Below are positions 1 to 9,751 of a DNA stretch of 64,000 nt, in pieces; within the stretch, counting starts at the first letter, position 1; each line of letters begins with the position of its first letter. The position numbers were made by a program, and so were the translations under genes. This DNA is from Streptomyces fildesensis. GTDB taxonomy: Bacteria; Actinomycetota; Actinomycetes; Streptomycetales; Streptomycetaceae. The notes below the pieces were generated by a model, which saw only the letters and a list, made by a program, of their open reading frames with translations, was not told the origin of the DNA and searched no databases. The stretch covers positions 62,001 to 126,000 of the forward strand of contig NZ_JAAIKO010000019.1 in assembly GCF_016107395.1 (NCBI RefSeq). The letters are read 5' to 3'.

Positions 1-701
1 TCACACGGGAGGAAACACGCAGACGCCAAGAGCGCCGTCGCCCCGGCTGCAAGACCGCGCTGCTCGGGCAGCGACGCATCGCCCGCAACAACGACGAGCG
101 CACGTCCATCGCTGCACTTTTGCCGTGGGGAGCAGTCTCCTATGGATGGACCTTGTCGTCCGGTCCCTCCACCGAACAGCTCGCGCTCATGGTGGCCGCG
201 TACAACTCATTCCCCTACGACTACGCGCTGAGGAACAGCTTCAGTCAGCCGAGCATTCCTCAGAGCACATTCGAGCAGGTACCAGTGCCACTCCCGGACG
301 ATCTAGGACGGCACCGCGATTTCATCATGCAGCGTGTCAAAGAACTCACCTACACGGCAGTCGACATGGCGGCGTTCGCGGGCGATCTAGGTGACACCAG
401 CGCGCCGTTCCGCTGGGACGCACACCGACGCACTGTGATCCAGGCTGAACTCGACGCCCTCTTCTTCCACCTCTACGGCATCTCCCGCGAGGACGCCGAC
501 TACATCCTCGACACCTTCCCCATCGTCCGCCGTAAGGACGAGGCCAAGTACGGCTCGTACCGCACCAAAGAAATGATCCTCGCCGAGTACGACCGCATGG
601 CCGAGGCCGGCCTCACGCTCGACACCCCCTTGGTAGATGGCGAGAACTACACCTCCACCCTCACACGGCCCCCAGGCCACGGCCCCCGCCATCCCGCCTG
701 A
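1..701 (+). CDS. Adenine-specific DNA methylase, C-terminal part (5' truncated by window)
   Basis: The reading frame is already open at base 3, so the gene begins before the window. The visible residues contain an ALLPWGAVSYG segment, a PVPLPDD segment and, near the end, the run LDTFPIVRRKDEAKYGSYRT. That run is a hallmark of the C-terminus of large Eco57I/PglX-like N6-adenine methylases found in type IIG, BREX and DISARM-like loci. The catalytic NPPY region lies upstream and cannot be seen, so the exact system cannot be named. The gene ends 66 nt before the EcsC-family gene on the same strand and opens a run of defence genes. I am fairly sure of the methylase family and unsure of the system. 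The methionine near base 120 is internal, not the true start. Confidence 0.6.
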   Translation, partial: TREETRRRQERRRPGCKTALLGQRRIARNNDERTSIAALLPWGAVSYGWTLSSGPSTEQLALMVAAYNSFPYDYALRNSFSQPSIPQSTFEQVPVPLPDDLGRHRDFIMQRVKELTYTAVDMAAFAGDLGDTSAPFRWDAHRRTVIQAELDALFFHLYGISREDADYILDTFPIVRRKDEAKYGSYRTKEMILAEYDRMAEAGLTLDTPLVDGENYTSTLTRPPGHGPRHPA

Positions 702-767
702 CAGCTCTCGACGATCTGACCCACGAGTCACCCACTCGTGCATCACCATCCACGTCTCAGGGGGACC

Positions 768-1910
768 ATGAGCAACCCGCACCACCTGCAGCAGCCCGAT
801 CAACTGCCCTCTGACTATGAGCTCGACGCCTGGCGTGGCGTCCAACAATTCAAGGGCCGCCCGCTGTCCCGAGCAATGAGAAACGCCGGCGACCAAGTGG
901 CCAACGGCCTCTCGGAACTCGGCAAGCGTGCCGCGAAGCAACTGGAGAACCACCCGCGGGCCAAGTCGGCGGTTTCACGTGGACAGGGGATCGTCGCCAA
1001 GGGTGCTCAGAAGGCTGGCGCTGGAGCGCGTGGAGCCGCCGATGCTCTCCCGGACTGGGGTGGCACTGCCGTCCAGTCCATACGGCAGACGGTGGGGCGG
1101 GCCTCGCGAGCGGGACTCTCCTCCAAACGCGTGGTGGCGCTTCACAAGAAGCGCGGGCACGACGTCGCATCGCTCTCAGACCTGCGCCATCTCGATCTCG
1201 AACAGGTCGACGCAGTCCGCGGACGAGCGGCGGGCTGGTACTACCCGGCCGCCGCGGCGCTCTCGGGAGCTGGTGCGGGACTTGTGATCTCTGGAGGAGA
1301 ACTCGTCATCGCCGCCTCCGCCGGCGCCGCGGCAGCGCCTTCGGGAGGTGCGATCACCGGTGCCTTTCTTGCCGACGCCGCAGTCGTCCTCGGACTCGCC
1401 TCCCGTGCCGTCGGCCAGGTCTCGCTGTTCTACGGCTACGACCCCGAAGAGCCTGCCGAGAAGCTCTTCGTGATGTCTGTGGTCAACGTCGGGACGGCAA
1501 CTTCGGCCACGGCCAAGAACGCCGCGATGGCAGATATCTCGCGCCTCACCCAAGCACTCTTCCGCGGCAAGACGTGGGAGGTCCTGAACGAGACGGTTGT
1601 CGCCAAGGTCTCCTCGCAGTTCGCGAAGGCATTCAGCTTTCGCCTCACCAAGAAGGGACTCGGCAAGGCCGTACCCGCAGTCGGGATCGTCGTTGGCGGC
1701 ACCCTCAACTGGACCACTCTGGAGGGGATCGTCGACGCCGCCGAGATGGCATACCGGCGGCGGTTCCTCCTTGAGAAGTACCCTCACCTCGCTGACGAGG
1801 AGGCATCCGGATCGTTTCCCGACATCAGCCCGGACGTCCCTGACCATGCCGATGAGGCGATCAGTCTGCTCGACGAGATAGCCGAGGCGGGCGGTCCCGA
1901 CCTTCACTGA
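768..1910 (+). CDS. EcsC family protein
   Basis: A 380-residue protein. The start is ATG 768, because GGGGA sits just upstream; a GTG thirty bases earlier is in frame but has no good ribosome site. The N-terminal 140 residues are polar and Ala/Lys/Arg-rich. A hydrophobic Ala/Gly-rich stretch follows (about residues 160-220), and then a conserved C-terminal half with SVVNVGTATSATAKNAAMADI and VGGTLNW motifs typical of the EcsC family (PF12787). Members are poorly understood membrane-associated proteins; the founding gene lies beside the Bacillus Ecs ABC transporter. Here it sits between a DNA methylase and McrBC, which suggests a role in the defence island, but no catalytic residues are evident and any function is inference. 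Confidence 0.72.
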   Translation: MSNPHHLQQPDQLPSDYELDAWRGVQQFKGRPLSRAMRNAGDQVANGLSELGKRAAKQLENHPRAKSAVSRGQGIVAKGAQKAGAGARGAADALPDWGGTAVQSIRQTVGRASRAGLSSKRVVALHKKRGHDVASLSDLRHLDLEQVDAVRGRAAGWYYPAAAALSGAGAGLVISGGELVIAASAGAAAAPSGGAITGAFLADAAVVLGLASRAVGQVSLFYGYDPEEPAEKLFVMSVVNVGTATSATAKNAAMADISRLTQALFRGKTWEVLNETVVAKVSSQFAKAFSFRLTKKGLGKAVPAVGIVVGGTLNWTTLEGIVDAAEMAYRRRFLLEKYPHLADEEASGSFPDISPDVPDHADEAISLLDEIAEAGGPDLH

Positions 1911-1914
1911 TCCG

Positions 1915-1945
1915 GTGTCCCGGCGGTGGACGTGACCACCGGGAC
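1915..1945 (+). terminator. Possible terminator after the EcsC gene
   Basis: A stem with CGGTGG (from 1924) pairing to CCACCG (from 1936) around a 6-nt loop, flanked by further C/G pairing, directly follows the EcsC stop codon. There is no U tract, which is usual in this genus. From here to the mcrB start (about 200 nt) I see no gene. Confidence 0.4.
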
Positions 1946-2145
1946 GACTCACCTCAGAAACGCGCCGCGAACCTCACGACCGCGACCACCCTCACGCCCG
2001 ACGCGAGGCGGCGTACCGCCCCAGGGGGCCGGCGCCCCGGCGGCACTGGTCGCCCGGCCTCGCGGCGACTATCAGACCCGGCTGACAGCGGGAGTCCCTA
2101 TCGTTCTCGGTAGATCTTCTGCCAAGGCCAAGGAGAGTGGCGACG

Positions 2146-3955
2146 ATGTCCGACGAGCGTAGGGAGTACCCGGAGTTCCGGCTGCGGCTGCCGAACGAAG
2201 GGCCGTACGCTCGCGGGCGCGTCCTGCCCGAGAAGGGAATGAACGGGAGCCTGAAGTTCCTGGTGCTCGCAGGTTCGCCGGTGCGCTCCCAGACGCTGCC
2301 CGGCATCGGTCGCCACGCCGCGGAGCAGCGGGACCGGCTGGTGGCAGACGACGGCATCCATGAGTCGGAACGCTGGCCGGGGTACCTGGAGACCACCCGG
2401 GACATCGAGTGCAACTCCCCCTCGGCCGCGGGTTCGGTCGTAACGGGGCGCAGCTCCGATGGTTTGTCCGAGTGGCGCACCGCGGAAGGCTTCCCCCTGG
2501 TCGACTACCTCGGCTCCTCCTGGCGCACCCCGCGCAAGGCCTGGCTGGTCCGTGGCTCCAATGTGTCGGGCCGCGACCTCGTCAAGCGGCTGTGGTTGCC
2601 GGAGGGGTGGGTCACTCTGGGCGGCCTCGCACCTGCCGCAGGGGGTCGGGGAAGGGCCGACCAAGAGTGCCCTGCGGCGGTACGTCGAAGAGGGTTACGA
2701 CGCGAGCGCCTCCTACGGCCAGAAGCAGGCAATGATCGACGAGCTGCACTATTTCCTCACCCAGATGCGACACGGCGACACGGTGTGCACCATCTCCAAC
2801 GGGCAACTGTTCATCGGCACGGTCTCGGGTGACGCCGAACAGGTCGAATCCGAGGATGGCCTGTCCAATCTGCGGCGGCGGGCCGGCTGGCGTCTCGACG
2901 GAGTCCCGTACGACGCGTTGCCGGAGGAACTCCAGCAGAAGCTCTCCGTCCAGCACGACGTGGTCGACCTCACCTCCGTCCTAGCTCTCGTCGAAGGGCT
3001 CGGCAGGAGTGACGAGGAGCTGGCGGAGGAGGCAGAGGCCATAGAGCGTGACCCGAGCGTGGAAATCCCGGCGATTACCGCGCGTCGTGAGCCCGAGCTG
3101 CCCGAGCCCACGGACGAGCTGGCCACCGAGCTTCTGGTGCACGACACGGCCTGGCTGAGCGAGGTGCGTGATCTGCTGGCGGACGAGCGGCAGCTCGTGT
3201 TGTACGGTCCGCCGGGCACGGGCAAGACGTATCTCGCGCTGAAGCTCGCCGAGTTCTTCGGCGGCGGGCCCGAGCAGGTGCAGCTCGTGCAGTTCCATCC
3301 GGCGTACGCGTACGAGGACTTCATCGAGGGCTTCCGGCCGAGAGAGGACCCGGACACCAAGGAGGTCGCGTTCCGGCTCACCGCCGGGCCGCTGCGTGAC
3401 TTGCGTGACCTCGCGGCCCGTGAGGGCAACCGCCACATCCCACACTTCCTGATCATCGACGAGATCAACCGCGCCAACCTGGCGAAAGTGTTCGGTGAGC
3501 TGTACTTCCTGCTGGAGTACCGGAACAAGTCGGTCCGGCTTCCCTACTCGGGCGATGACTTCGCGCTGCCCTCAAACCTGTTCGTCATCGGCACGATGAA
3601 CACCGCCGACCGGTCCATCGCACTCGTGGACGCTGCGATGCGGCGCCGTTTCGCCTTCGTGGAGCTGTCTCCACGCACCGAACCGACGAGCGGGCTGCTG
3701 CGGCGCTGGCTGGCCAGGGAGATGCGGGGTCCTGAGCCCGCTGATCTGCTCGACGCACTCAACTCTCGTATCGATGATCCCGACTTCCGGATCGGTCCTT
3801 CCTATCTGATGAAGAAGGGGGTCTATCGGGAAGGTGGTCTGGAGCGGACCTGGCGGACAAAGATCTTGCCGCTGCTGGAGGAACACCACTACGGGGAGGG
3901 CATCGACATCGAGAAGCGGTACGGGCTCGCTGCGCTGCGAGAGTTGTTGAGGTGA
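2146..3955 (+). pseudogene. mcrB: McrB-type restriction GTPase, DUF4357-EVE-AAA, frameshifted
   Basis: McrB proteins are GTP-driven AAA+ motors that translocate DNA for the McrC nuclease, cutting DNA with modified cytosine or other marks. Frame 1 from ATG 2146 (AGGAGA upstream) gives a DUF4357 domain (KFLVLAGS, NSPSAAGSVV) and the start of an EVE-like modified-base reader (AWLVRGSN). Near 2619-2621 (a GGG run) the homologous reading jumps to frame 2, continuing AASHLPQGVGEG, GDTVCTIS and then the motor: Walker A GPPGTGKT (about residue 353), IIDEINRA and the McrB signature GTMNTADRS (about 484). Removing one G restores one continuous protein of about 602 residues. The shift is a real inactivating mutation, a sequencing error or, less likely, programmed. 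If it is real, a shorter AAA-only protein could still be made from an internal start. The last codons overlap mcrC. Confidence 0.8.
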
Positions 3956-5181
3956 CCTCCGCACCCACATCCGCATCCACCGTAGAGCTCGTCGAGCACG
4001 CGCCGGCCAGGTCCGTGCCGCTAGCGGACGCGATCGGCCGGGCTCTCGCCGCCGGACGCATCGTGGATGCCGCCCCCGACCCTTACACGCCGGGGCAGTG
4101 GTTGCTGCGGGCGGGCAGCAAAGTCGGGGCGGTGGCCGTAACCGTGCCGGGCGGCGGCGCGCCGGTCACCGTCCGCGTCACACCCAAGGTGCCCATCGCC
4201 CGCCTCTTCTTTCTGCTCGGATACAGCCTCGATCCGCGCGGCAACTGGCGCGACGGGGAGGTGGAGGTGGCCGCCCACCAGGACTTGCTGCCCGCGCTCG
4301 CCCACGCCGTGGAACGGCAGGTGGACCGGGCTCTGCGGCAGAGCCTTCTTCAGGGATACCGGGCGACGGAGGAGACCGCTCTTGTCGTACGCGGACGGAT
4401 CCGCGAGGCCGAGCAGATCCGCCGCCACTTCGGGGCTGCGATTCCCGTGGAAGTGGCGTACGACGAGTTCACCACCGACATCGCGGAGAACCGAATTCTG
4501 CGCACGGCTGTGGAACGCCTGCTGCGGCTGCCCGAGGTGCCGCGCGACGTGCGCCGCAAGCTCCTGCACCAGCGCGCCCGCCTGGCCGACGTCACGGCGA
4601 TCGTGCGCGGCCAGCCGATCCCCACCTGGCATCCCACGCGTCTCAACTCCCGCTACCACCGTGCCCTGCACCTGGCCCGTGCCGTGCTGGACGGCGCATC
4701 GGCCGACCATGCGCCGGGTGGTCTGCACATCGATGGGTTCCTGTTCGACATGAACAAGCTCTTCGAGGACTTCGTGACGGTCGCCCTCCGTGAGGCGTTC
4801 CGCGGCTCGGTACGCACCGCCCGCCTCCAGGACCCGCACCACCTCGACGAGGCCTCCGCGATCCGCATGAAGCCGGACTTCGTGCTCTACGAGGCGGACG
4901 GCGTTCCATCGGCCGTGGTCGATGCCAAGTACAAAGCCGAGAAACGGGGCGGCTATCCGGACGCTGACCTGTACCAGATGCTTGCCTACTGCACGGCCCT
5001 GGGACTACGGGAAGGCCACCTGGTGTACGCGAAAGGGAATGCCGCGCACGCCGCGCATCAGGTCCGGCACGCGGGTGTCGTCATCCATCAGCACGCCCTC
5101 GATCTGGACCAAGGGCCGGCCGGGCTGCTCGCGGACATCGCGACAGTGGCCCAGCGGCTGACCGCCACTCCGTGCGTATGA
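3952..5181 (+). CDS. mcrC: McrC nuclease subunit of McrBC-type restriction system
   Basis: A 409-residue protein starting at a GTG that overlaps the mcrB stop by 4 nt (GTGA), so the two are translationally coupled. Family McrC proteins carry a PD-(D/E)xK nuclease at the C-terminus. Here the motif is KPDFVLY followed by AVVDAKYK, about residues 306-327, preceded by FDMNKLFEDFV, a conserved McrC block. The N-terminal half matches the McrB-binding region (RVTPKVPIARLFFLLGY). All nuclease residues look intact, so McrC should be functional even if McrB is frameshifted. The partner is the upstream DUF4357-EVE-AAA protein, whose reader domain suggests that modified DNA is the target. Confidence 0.88.
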   Translation: MTSAPTSASTVELVEHAPARSVPLADAIGRALAAGRIVDAAPDPYTPGQWLLRAGSKVGAVAVTVPGGGAPVTVRVTPKVPIARLFFLLGYSLDPRGNWRDGEVEVAAHQDLLPALAHAVERQVDRALRQSLLQGYRATEETALVVRGRIREAEQIRRHFGAAIPVEVAYDEFTTDIAENRILRTAVERLLRLPEVPRDVRRKLLHQRARLADVTAIVRGQPIPTWHPTRLNSRYHRALHLARAVLDGASADHAPGGLHIDGFLFDMNKLFEDFVTVALREAFRGSVRTARLQDPHHLDEASAIRMKPDFVLYEADGVPSAVVDAKYKAEKRGGYPDADLYQMLAYCTALGLREGHLVYAKGNAAHAAHQVRHAGVVIHQHALDLDQGPAGLLADIATVAQRLTATPCV

Positions 5182-5221
5182 TCGACTGCGCAGTGTCCTT
5201 CCAGGGTGGGGAGTCCGTCTC

Positions 5222-7357
5222 GTGCCGCAGCTCGCGTTCGCCAACAGCTTCTGGGAGAGCTACGACGTCCTGGAGAAGCCCGTCAAGTCCGGCGTGCGCA
5301 AGGCCATGGAGAAGTTCCAGCACCTCACCGTGGCCGCTCTGCACGCGGACAAGGGACTGCACTTGGAGTCCGTCAACAATGCTCGCGACCCACGGATGCG
5401 GACCATCCGCATCAACGACTTCTGGCGGGGCGTCGTCCTGGCGCCGGACGACGGCAGCGACGTGTTCCTGCTCGTCAATGTCGTCCCGCACGACGACGCC
5501 TACACCTGGGCGGCCAAGCGGCTGTACACGACGAACTCCGCGACGCGCGGCCTTGAGGTGCGCAACGCGGTCGCGATCGAGCAGCTGACCCCTGCCCTGG
5601 AGAAGGCGGCTGCCGCGGCGCCCTCACTGCTGTTCACGAAGTACTCCGACACCGTGCTGCGCGAGCTCGGCATTGACGACCAGGTCCTGCGGGCGGTGCG
5701 GACCGTCATCGACAAGCCGCAGCTGGAGGCGTTCGGGACGCTGCTCCCGGAGGACCAGTTCGAGGCCCTGCAGTACCTCGCCGAGGGGTTCAGCGCCGAG
5801 GAGGTGTACCGGGACGTGGTCGCCGTGCGCCGTCCCGCCGACGCGGCACCCGAGCCGGACGAGGACCTCGCCTCGGCCATCGCCAACACCGTCAGCCGTA
5901 TCACCCTGGTCACCGGACCGCAGGAACTGACCGATATTCTGGAGAAGCCGTTCGCTGCCTGGCGGGTGTTCCTGCATCCATCGCAGCGCCGTGTCGCATA
6001 CCGGGTGTCGTACGGCGGTCCGGTGCAGGTTACGGGCGGTCCCGGCACGGGCAAGACGGTCGTGGCACTGCACCGCGTCAAGCACCTCCTCGCGCGTTCG
6101 CCCGAGGCCCGCGTCCTGCTCACCACGTTCACCAATGCACTGGCCTCCGCACTCCGCGAGAACCTCGCTCTCCTCCTCGACGGCGATTCGGCGCTGCTCG
6201 ACCGCGTGGAGGTCACGACGGTCAACGCCTACGCGCACGGAGTCGTGACCCGCCTCGACGGCAAGGCCCCGTCCCCCATCGACGACCGGGCGGAGCGGCA
6301 GCTGTGGCAGCGTGTCGTCAAAGAGCTCGGGCTGCCCTGGACGGAGCAGTTCCTGGCTCAGGAGTACCGGCACGTCATCCTTGCTCAGGACGTACGCGAC
6401 CTGAATGGCTACCGCGCCGCGTCCCGGCGAGGGCGCGGGAGCGCGCTGTCGCCCGCGCGGCGTGAGCAACTGTGGCCTGCTGTCGAGTTGTTCACCTCGA
6501 TGCTGCGCGGCCGAGGAACGAGCACACACCTCCAGGTGTGCGCGCGTGCGGCCGAGCTCCTGGCCCGGTCCACACCGGCGTACGACCATATCGTGGTCGA
6601 CGAGGCACAGGATCTGCATCCGGCGCAGTGGCGCGTCCTGCGTGCCGCGGTGGCGTCCGGCAGCGACGACCTCTTCATTACCGGCGACCCGCACCAACGG
6701 ATCTACGACTCGAAGGTCTCCCTGGGTTCGCTGGGGATCCTCGTGGCCGGGCGCACCAGCCGTCTGCGTATCAACTACCGTTCCACGGAGGAGATCCTCG
6801 TCTGGTCGACCGGCATTCTCAGCCCGGTGTCGGTCGCCGAACTGGGCGGCGAAGGCAGTGACACCCTGGCCGGCTACCGCTCGCTGCTGCACGGCCGGAC
6901 GCCCCAGGTGGACGGGTACGGTTCCGAGCAGGCTGAGGTCGCGGCACTGGCGGAACGCGTCAAAGGCTGGATCGCCCAGGGCATCCGGCCTGCCGAGATC
7001 GGTGTGAGCGCCCGCTTCAACCTGCTCCTCGACAAGGTGTACGACAAACTGACCCAGGACAAGGTGCCGGCGGTCCGGGTCAAGGACAACCCGGGGACGG
7101 ACGTCGAGGGAGTGCGGCTCGCCACCATGCACGCCATGAAGGGCTTGGAGTTCCGATGTGTTGCTGTCCTCGGGGTGACGGCGAGCGCGGTGCCCTTCGC
7201 GCGCGAAATCACACCGGCCGACGTGGACATACTGCAGCACGACTCGGACCTGCTACGGGAGCGATGCCTGCTGTTTGTGGCGTGCACGCGGGCCCGGGAG
7301 GCCCTGGCTGTGTCGTGGAGCGGTTCGGCCAGCTCTTTCGTACCGCACAGGAAATGA
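5222..7357 (+). CDS. UvrD-like SF1 helicase with RelE-like N-terminal domain
   Basis: A 711-residue protein with a GTG start, 40 nt after mcrC and on the same strand, so probably co-transcribed. The first about 110 residues (FANSFWESYDVL, LHADKGLHLE, IRINDFWRGVVLA) resemble a RelE/ParE-type fold. From about residue 265 the protein is a superfamily 1A helicase: Walker A GGPGTGKTVV, Walker B VVDEAQDLHP (about 457), ITGDPHQRIYD and INYRSTEEI, then TMHAMKGLEF and VACTRAREAL motifs near the end. Such fusions are seen in actinobacteria. Linkage to McrBC suggests an accessory role in processing cut or translocated DNA, which is inference. The toxin-like domain may act as a nucleic-acid-binding module rather than a toxin. 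Confidence 0.78.
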   Translation: MPQLAFANSFWESYDVLEKPVKSGVRKAMEKFQHLTVAALHADKGLHLESVNNARDPRMRTIRINDFWRGVVLAPDDGSDVFLLVNVVPHDDAYTWAAKRLYTTNSATRGLEVRNAVAIEQLTPALEKAAAAAPSLLFTKYSDTVLRELGIDDQVLRAVRTVIDKPQLEAFGTLLPEDQFEALQYLAEGFSAEEVYRDVVAVRRPADAAPEPDEDLASAIANTVSRITLVTGPQELTDILEKPFAAWRVFLHPSQRRVAYRVSYGGPVQVTGGPGTGKTVVALHRVKHLLARSPEARVLLTTFTNALASALRENLALLLDGDSALLDRVEVTTVNAYAHGVVTRLDGKAPSPIDDRAERQLWQRVVKELGLPWTEQFLAQEYRHVILAQDVRDLNGYRAASRRGRGSALSPARREQLWPAVELFTSMLRGRGTSTHLQVCARAAELLARSTPAYDHIVVDEAQDLHPAQWRVLRAAVASGSDDLFITGDPHQRIYDSKVSLGSLGILVAGRTSRLRINYRSTEEILVWSTGILSPVSVAELGGEGSDTLAGYRSLLHGRTPQVDGYGSEQAEVAALAERVKGWIAQGIRPAEIGVSARFNLLLDKVYDKLTQDKVPAVRVKDNPGTDVEGVRLATMHAMKGLEFRCVAVLGVTASAVPFAREITPADVDILQHDSDLLRERCLLFVACTRAREALAVSWSGSASSFVPHRK

Positions 7358-7397
7358 CGGTTAGTCAAACGGGAGCGCGAACCCACCTCCCATTCTG

Positions 7398-9050
7398 TCA
7401 ATCCTCAGGAATGAGTGCGCCGTTCCCAAGCCCCTCTCGCGCCAGTACGGCAGCGGCTTCGCTCAGCTCGGCCACCTTTCGCATACGCTCCTCGAACTCT
7501 TGGAGCGAGCGGAAGGCGACTCCGTAGCGGCGCTGTTCGGAGATGTCCATCTGAGGAATGCGAGCACCCCGGCCGTCGAAGCGAAAGGTGCCGCTGGTGC
7601 TGGTGGAGCGACGGGTGTTCGCCGCGCTGCGCAGGAATCCCTGGAGATAGTCGGTGTCAAGCTGGTCGCTCACCGAAACCGGTTCCGGATCCGTGTACTC
7701 AACGAAACCGGCGCGGGCGAGCTCCGCGACACTGACGGTGGGGCCGTCCAAGGAACTGGGGCTGCCGCCGACCTCCAACGTCGGCAGAAGCTTCACGATC
7801 CCTCGTACCTGCTGTGCCAGCTCCCTCCGCAAGTCGTGATATTCGGCCGCATAGTCGCGATGGGACTCCCTTACGTGGCGGCCGGGAGTGAAGTCCACGG
7901 CATCGTCCAGCAGGCTGATCAGCGGCACGTCCGCCACCTGGCCGGGGCCAGCCTCAAGGGAACCCTCAGGGTCGCTCGCGGTCAGATCGACCATGCGCAC
8001 GGACGACAGGATGTCATCGGGAGACTCCGGACGGCGCAGGTGCCACAGGTGAACAGGGAGGGAATGCGAGGCTGCAGTACCGGATGGCAGAGCTGTGATC
8101 TGGGTGAGGATGCCACGCCGTACGAGTTCGGAGCGGATACGGCGACCAGCCTTGCGGTAGGCGACCGAGGCGGGCATGACCATGAGAACGCGGCCGCCGG
8201 GAGCGGCGTGTGCGTAGGCGTGCTGGAGCCAGGCGAGTTCACCTTCGGCTCGCGAAGGGGTGCCGAGTTCCCAGCGTGAGTCGAGGAGCAGATCCTCCCG
8301 ACCCCAGTCGGTGACGCCCACCGGGGGATCACAGACGACAAGTCCCGCTCTGAGATCAGGCCATTGGTCGTCTCGCAGGGAATCACCCATGGCGACGGTG
8401 ACGCCGGTCCGGTCGGTGACATCGGCGCGCAGCTGCGCGAAAGCCGCGCTCCGCGCATCCGACTCCTGCCCGTACAGCTTGGCCCCCCGCTCGGGGCCGA
8501 CGGCGAGAAGGAGCGTCCCGATACCGCAGGCCGGGTCGAAGATCGTCGTGTCACTCGCCACCTCGCCTACGAAGTGGCGCACGGCACGGACAACGCGAGG
8601 CGAAGTGACCTGATCCGATCCGGCCCGGCGCACCGAGTCGGTGAAGCGTTCAGTCAGGGAGCCGACCAGTTCGGCCACCGAGGCGCCCGCAGCCGCCTCC
8701 CGCGCCAACCGAACCGCCTCCTCCGTGAGCCCTGGAGCTGGCTCCCCGCCGCCAAGGAAGCGGAAGACGTCGACGAGCCCTCCGATGATCTCGTTGCCAT
8801 AAGCCCCCCGCAGCACTTGCCACAGTTGGACCTCATCGGAGACACCCTGTCCCTTATGCTGCCGACCCAGCCACGCCTGCACATCGGCCAGGGCAAAGAG
8901 AGGACTGTTCGCACCGCCGCCCGCGGGTGCGGGAAAATCGTCGTAGCGACGCCTCCAATTGGAGACCGCGGCCCGGGTGACTCCCGCGAGCCGAGCGACC
9001 TCGGAGCCGGTGACCAGCGGACCGGCCGGTGGCGCGGCGTGTTCCTTCAT
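7398..9050 (-). CDS. N6-adenine DNA methylase with N-terminal HTH and HsdS-like tail
   Basis: A 550-residue protein. I take ATG 9050 as start because the HTH begins shortly after it; an upstream in-frame start would add about 20 residues. Order: helix-turn-helix (GSEVARLAGVTRAAVSNWRRR, residues 14-35), HsdM-like methylase fold with SAM motif I (FDPACGIGTLLLAV), catalytic motif CDPPVG, and a C-terminal half resembling a single type I specificity subunit segment (IPQMDISEQRRYGVAFRSL). In active HsdM proteins the motif is NPPF/NPPY. DPPV is unusual, and activity is uncertain. It faces the helicase convergently. No restriction subunit is next to it, so it could be a solitary methylase, a protective partner for McrBC, or a regulator. 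Confidence 0.75.
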   Translation of the reverse strand: MKEHAAPPAGPLVTGSEVARLAGVTRAAVSNWRRRYDDFPAPAGGGANSPLFALADVQAWLGRQHKGQGVSDEVQLWQVLRGAYGNEIIGGLVDVFRFLGGGEPAPGLTEEAVRLAREAAAGASVAELVGSLTERFTDSVRRAGSDQVTSPRVVRAVRHFVGEVASDTTIFDPACGIGTLLLAVGPERGAKLYGQESDARSAAFAQLRADVTDRTGVTVAMGDSLRDDQWPDLRAGLVVCDPPVGVTDWGREDLLLDSRWELGTPSRAEGELAWLQHAYAHAAPGGRVLMVMPASVAYRKAGRRIRSELVRRGILTQITALPSGTAASHSLPVHLWHLRRPESPDDILSSVRMVDLTASDPEGSLEAGPGQVADVPLISLLDDAVDFTPGRHVRESHRDYAAEYHDLRRELAQQVRGIVKLLPTLEVGGSPSSLDGPTVSVAELARAGFVEYTDPEPVSVSDQLDTDYLQGFLRSAANTRRSTSTSGTFRFDGRGARIPQMDISEQRRYGVAFRSLQEFEERMRKVAELSEAAAVLAREGLGNGALIPED

Positions 9051-9105
9051 GCCACCCACCGTACACGCGAGCTCAAATGCCTTCAATGAGTCGAATGTTG
9101 ACGGC

Positions 9106-9139
9106 GTACACAACGCAAGCGTTTCGTTGCAGTGTGTAC
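9106..9139. promoter_or_regulatory. 34-bp dyad upstream of the methylase gene
   Basis: The arms read GTACACA-N2-GCAA on the left and TTGC-N2-TGTGTAC on the right, 11 of 13 positions matching. The site is 56 bp upstream of the methylase start and is a good candidate operator, perhaps for the methylase's own helix-turn-helix domain. That link is inference. Confidence 0.45.
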
Positions 9140-9751
9140 ATCATGGAAGTGTCGTCGAACATTCCCCGACAACCGTCAGTCGCACGTCAGATCGAGGCCG
9201 GCAGCAGGGTCCCCGATTCCCACGACGCGGACGGCGCCTTCTCCTACATGCCACCAAGACCCCCACGAGCCGAAACGATCACCATGCAGCGGCCCGGCAC
9301 CCACGGCCCGATCAACGACCGAAGGCCGGGAACGGGAGCCTATGTGTCCTGCCCGGAAACCCGGCAGGTTGCGCAACGCCCGGCCCAGCAGGAGCTCCCA
9401 AAGCGGATTGAGGACCCATCTTCGGCTCATCCGTGAGGCTCTACCATGCGCTTGGCTAAGTCGCTTGATCTACTTCCAGTTCCGTCAGATGGCGGAGCAC
9501 GGTCAGGATTTCCACCAGCTCGATACCTCGCGACGGGTTCCAGCGCTCGCTGCGTATGCGATCCAGCGGACTGCCAACGCGCTGGCACGTAGCACTCTTC
9601 GCCAGCCTTGACAGACGGGCCGTTTTACCAACAGGCGACGTGGGCGCCGGAGCCCGCTGTACTCTCCGTGAACGAGAGTCTCGCAGCGTAAGCGGCGCCT
9701 GGTGGCATCTGGGGGCTCGATGTGTGTGACCAGGGGGCGGGAGTAACGCAC
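9140..9751. other. Gene-poor spacer between methylase and Wadjet operon
   Basis: About 610 nt. Short open frames exist (for example about 97 codons from near 9143), but none has recognisable motifs, so I annotate no gene. A TTGACA hexamer at 9608-9613 could be part of the jetA promoter, but I see no convincing -10 at the right spacing. Confidence 0.5.

Noticed and set aside
1-701. Assignment of the methylase fragment to BREX or DISARM
   Set aside because: Only the C-terminus is visible and no pglZ, brx or drm genes lie downstream.
9029-9436. Plus-strand 135-codon frame upstream of Wadjet
   Set aside because: It begins inside the divergent methylase gene, shows no family motif and covers the dyad; no support as a gene.
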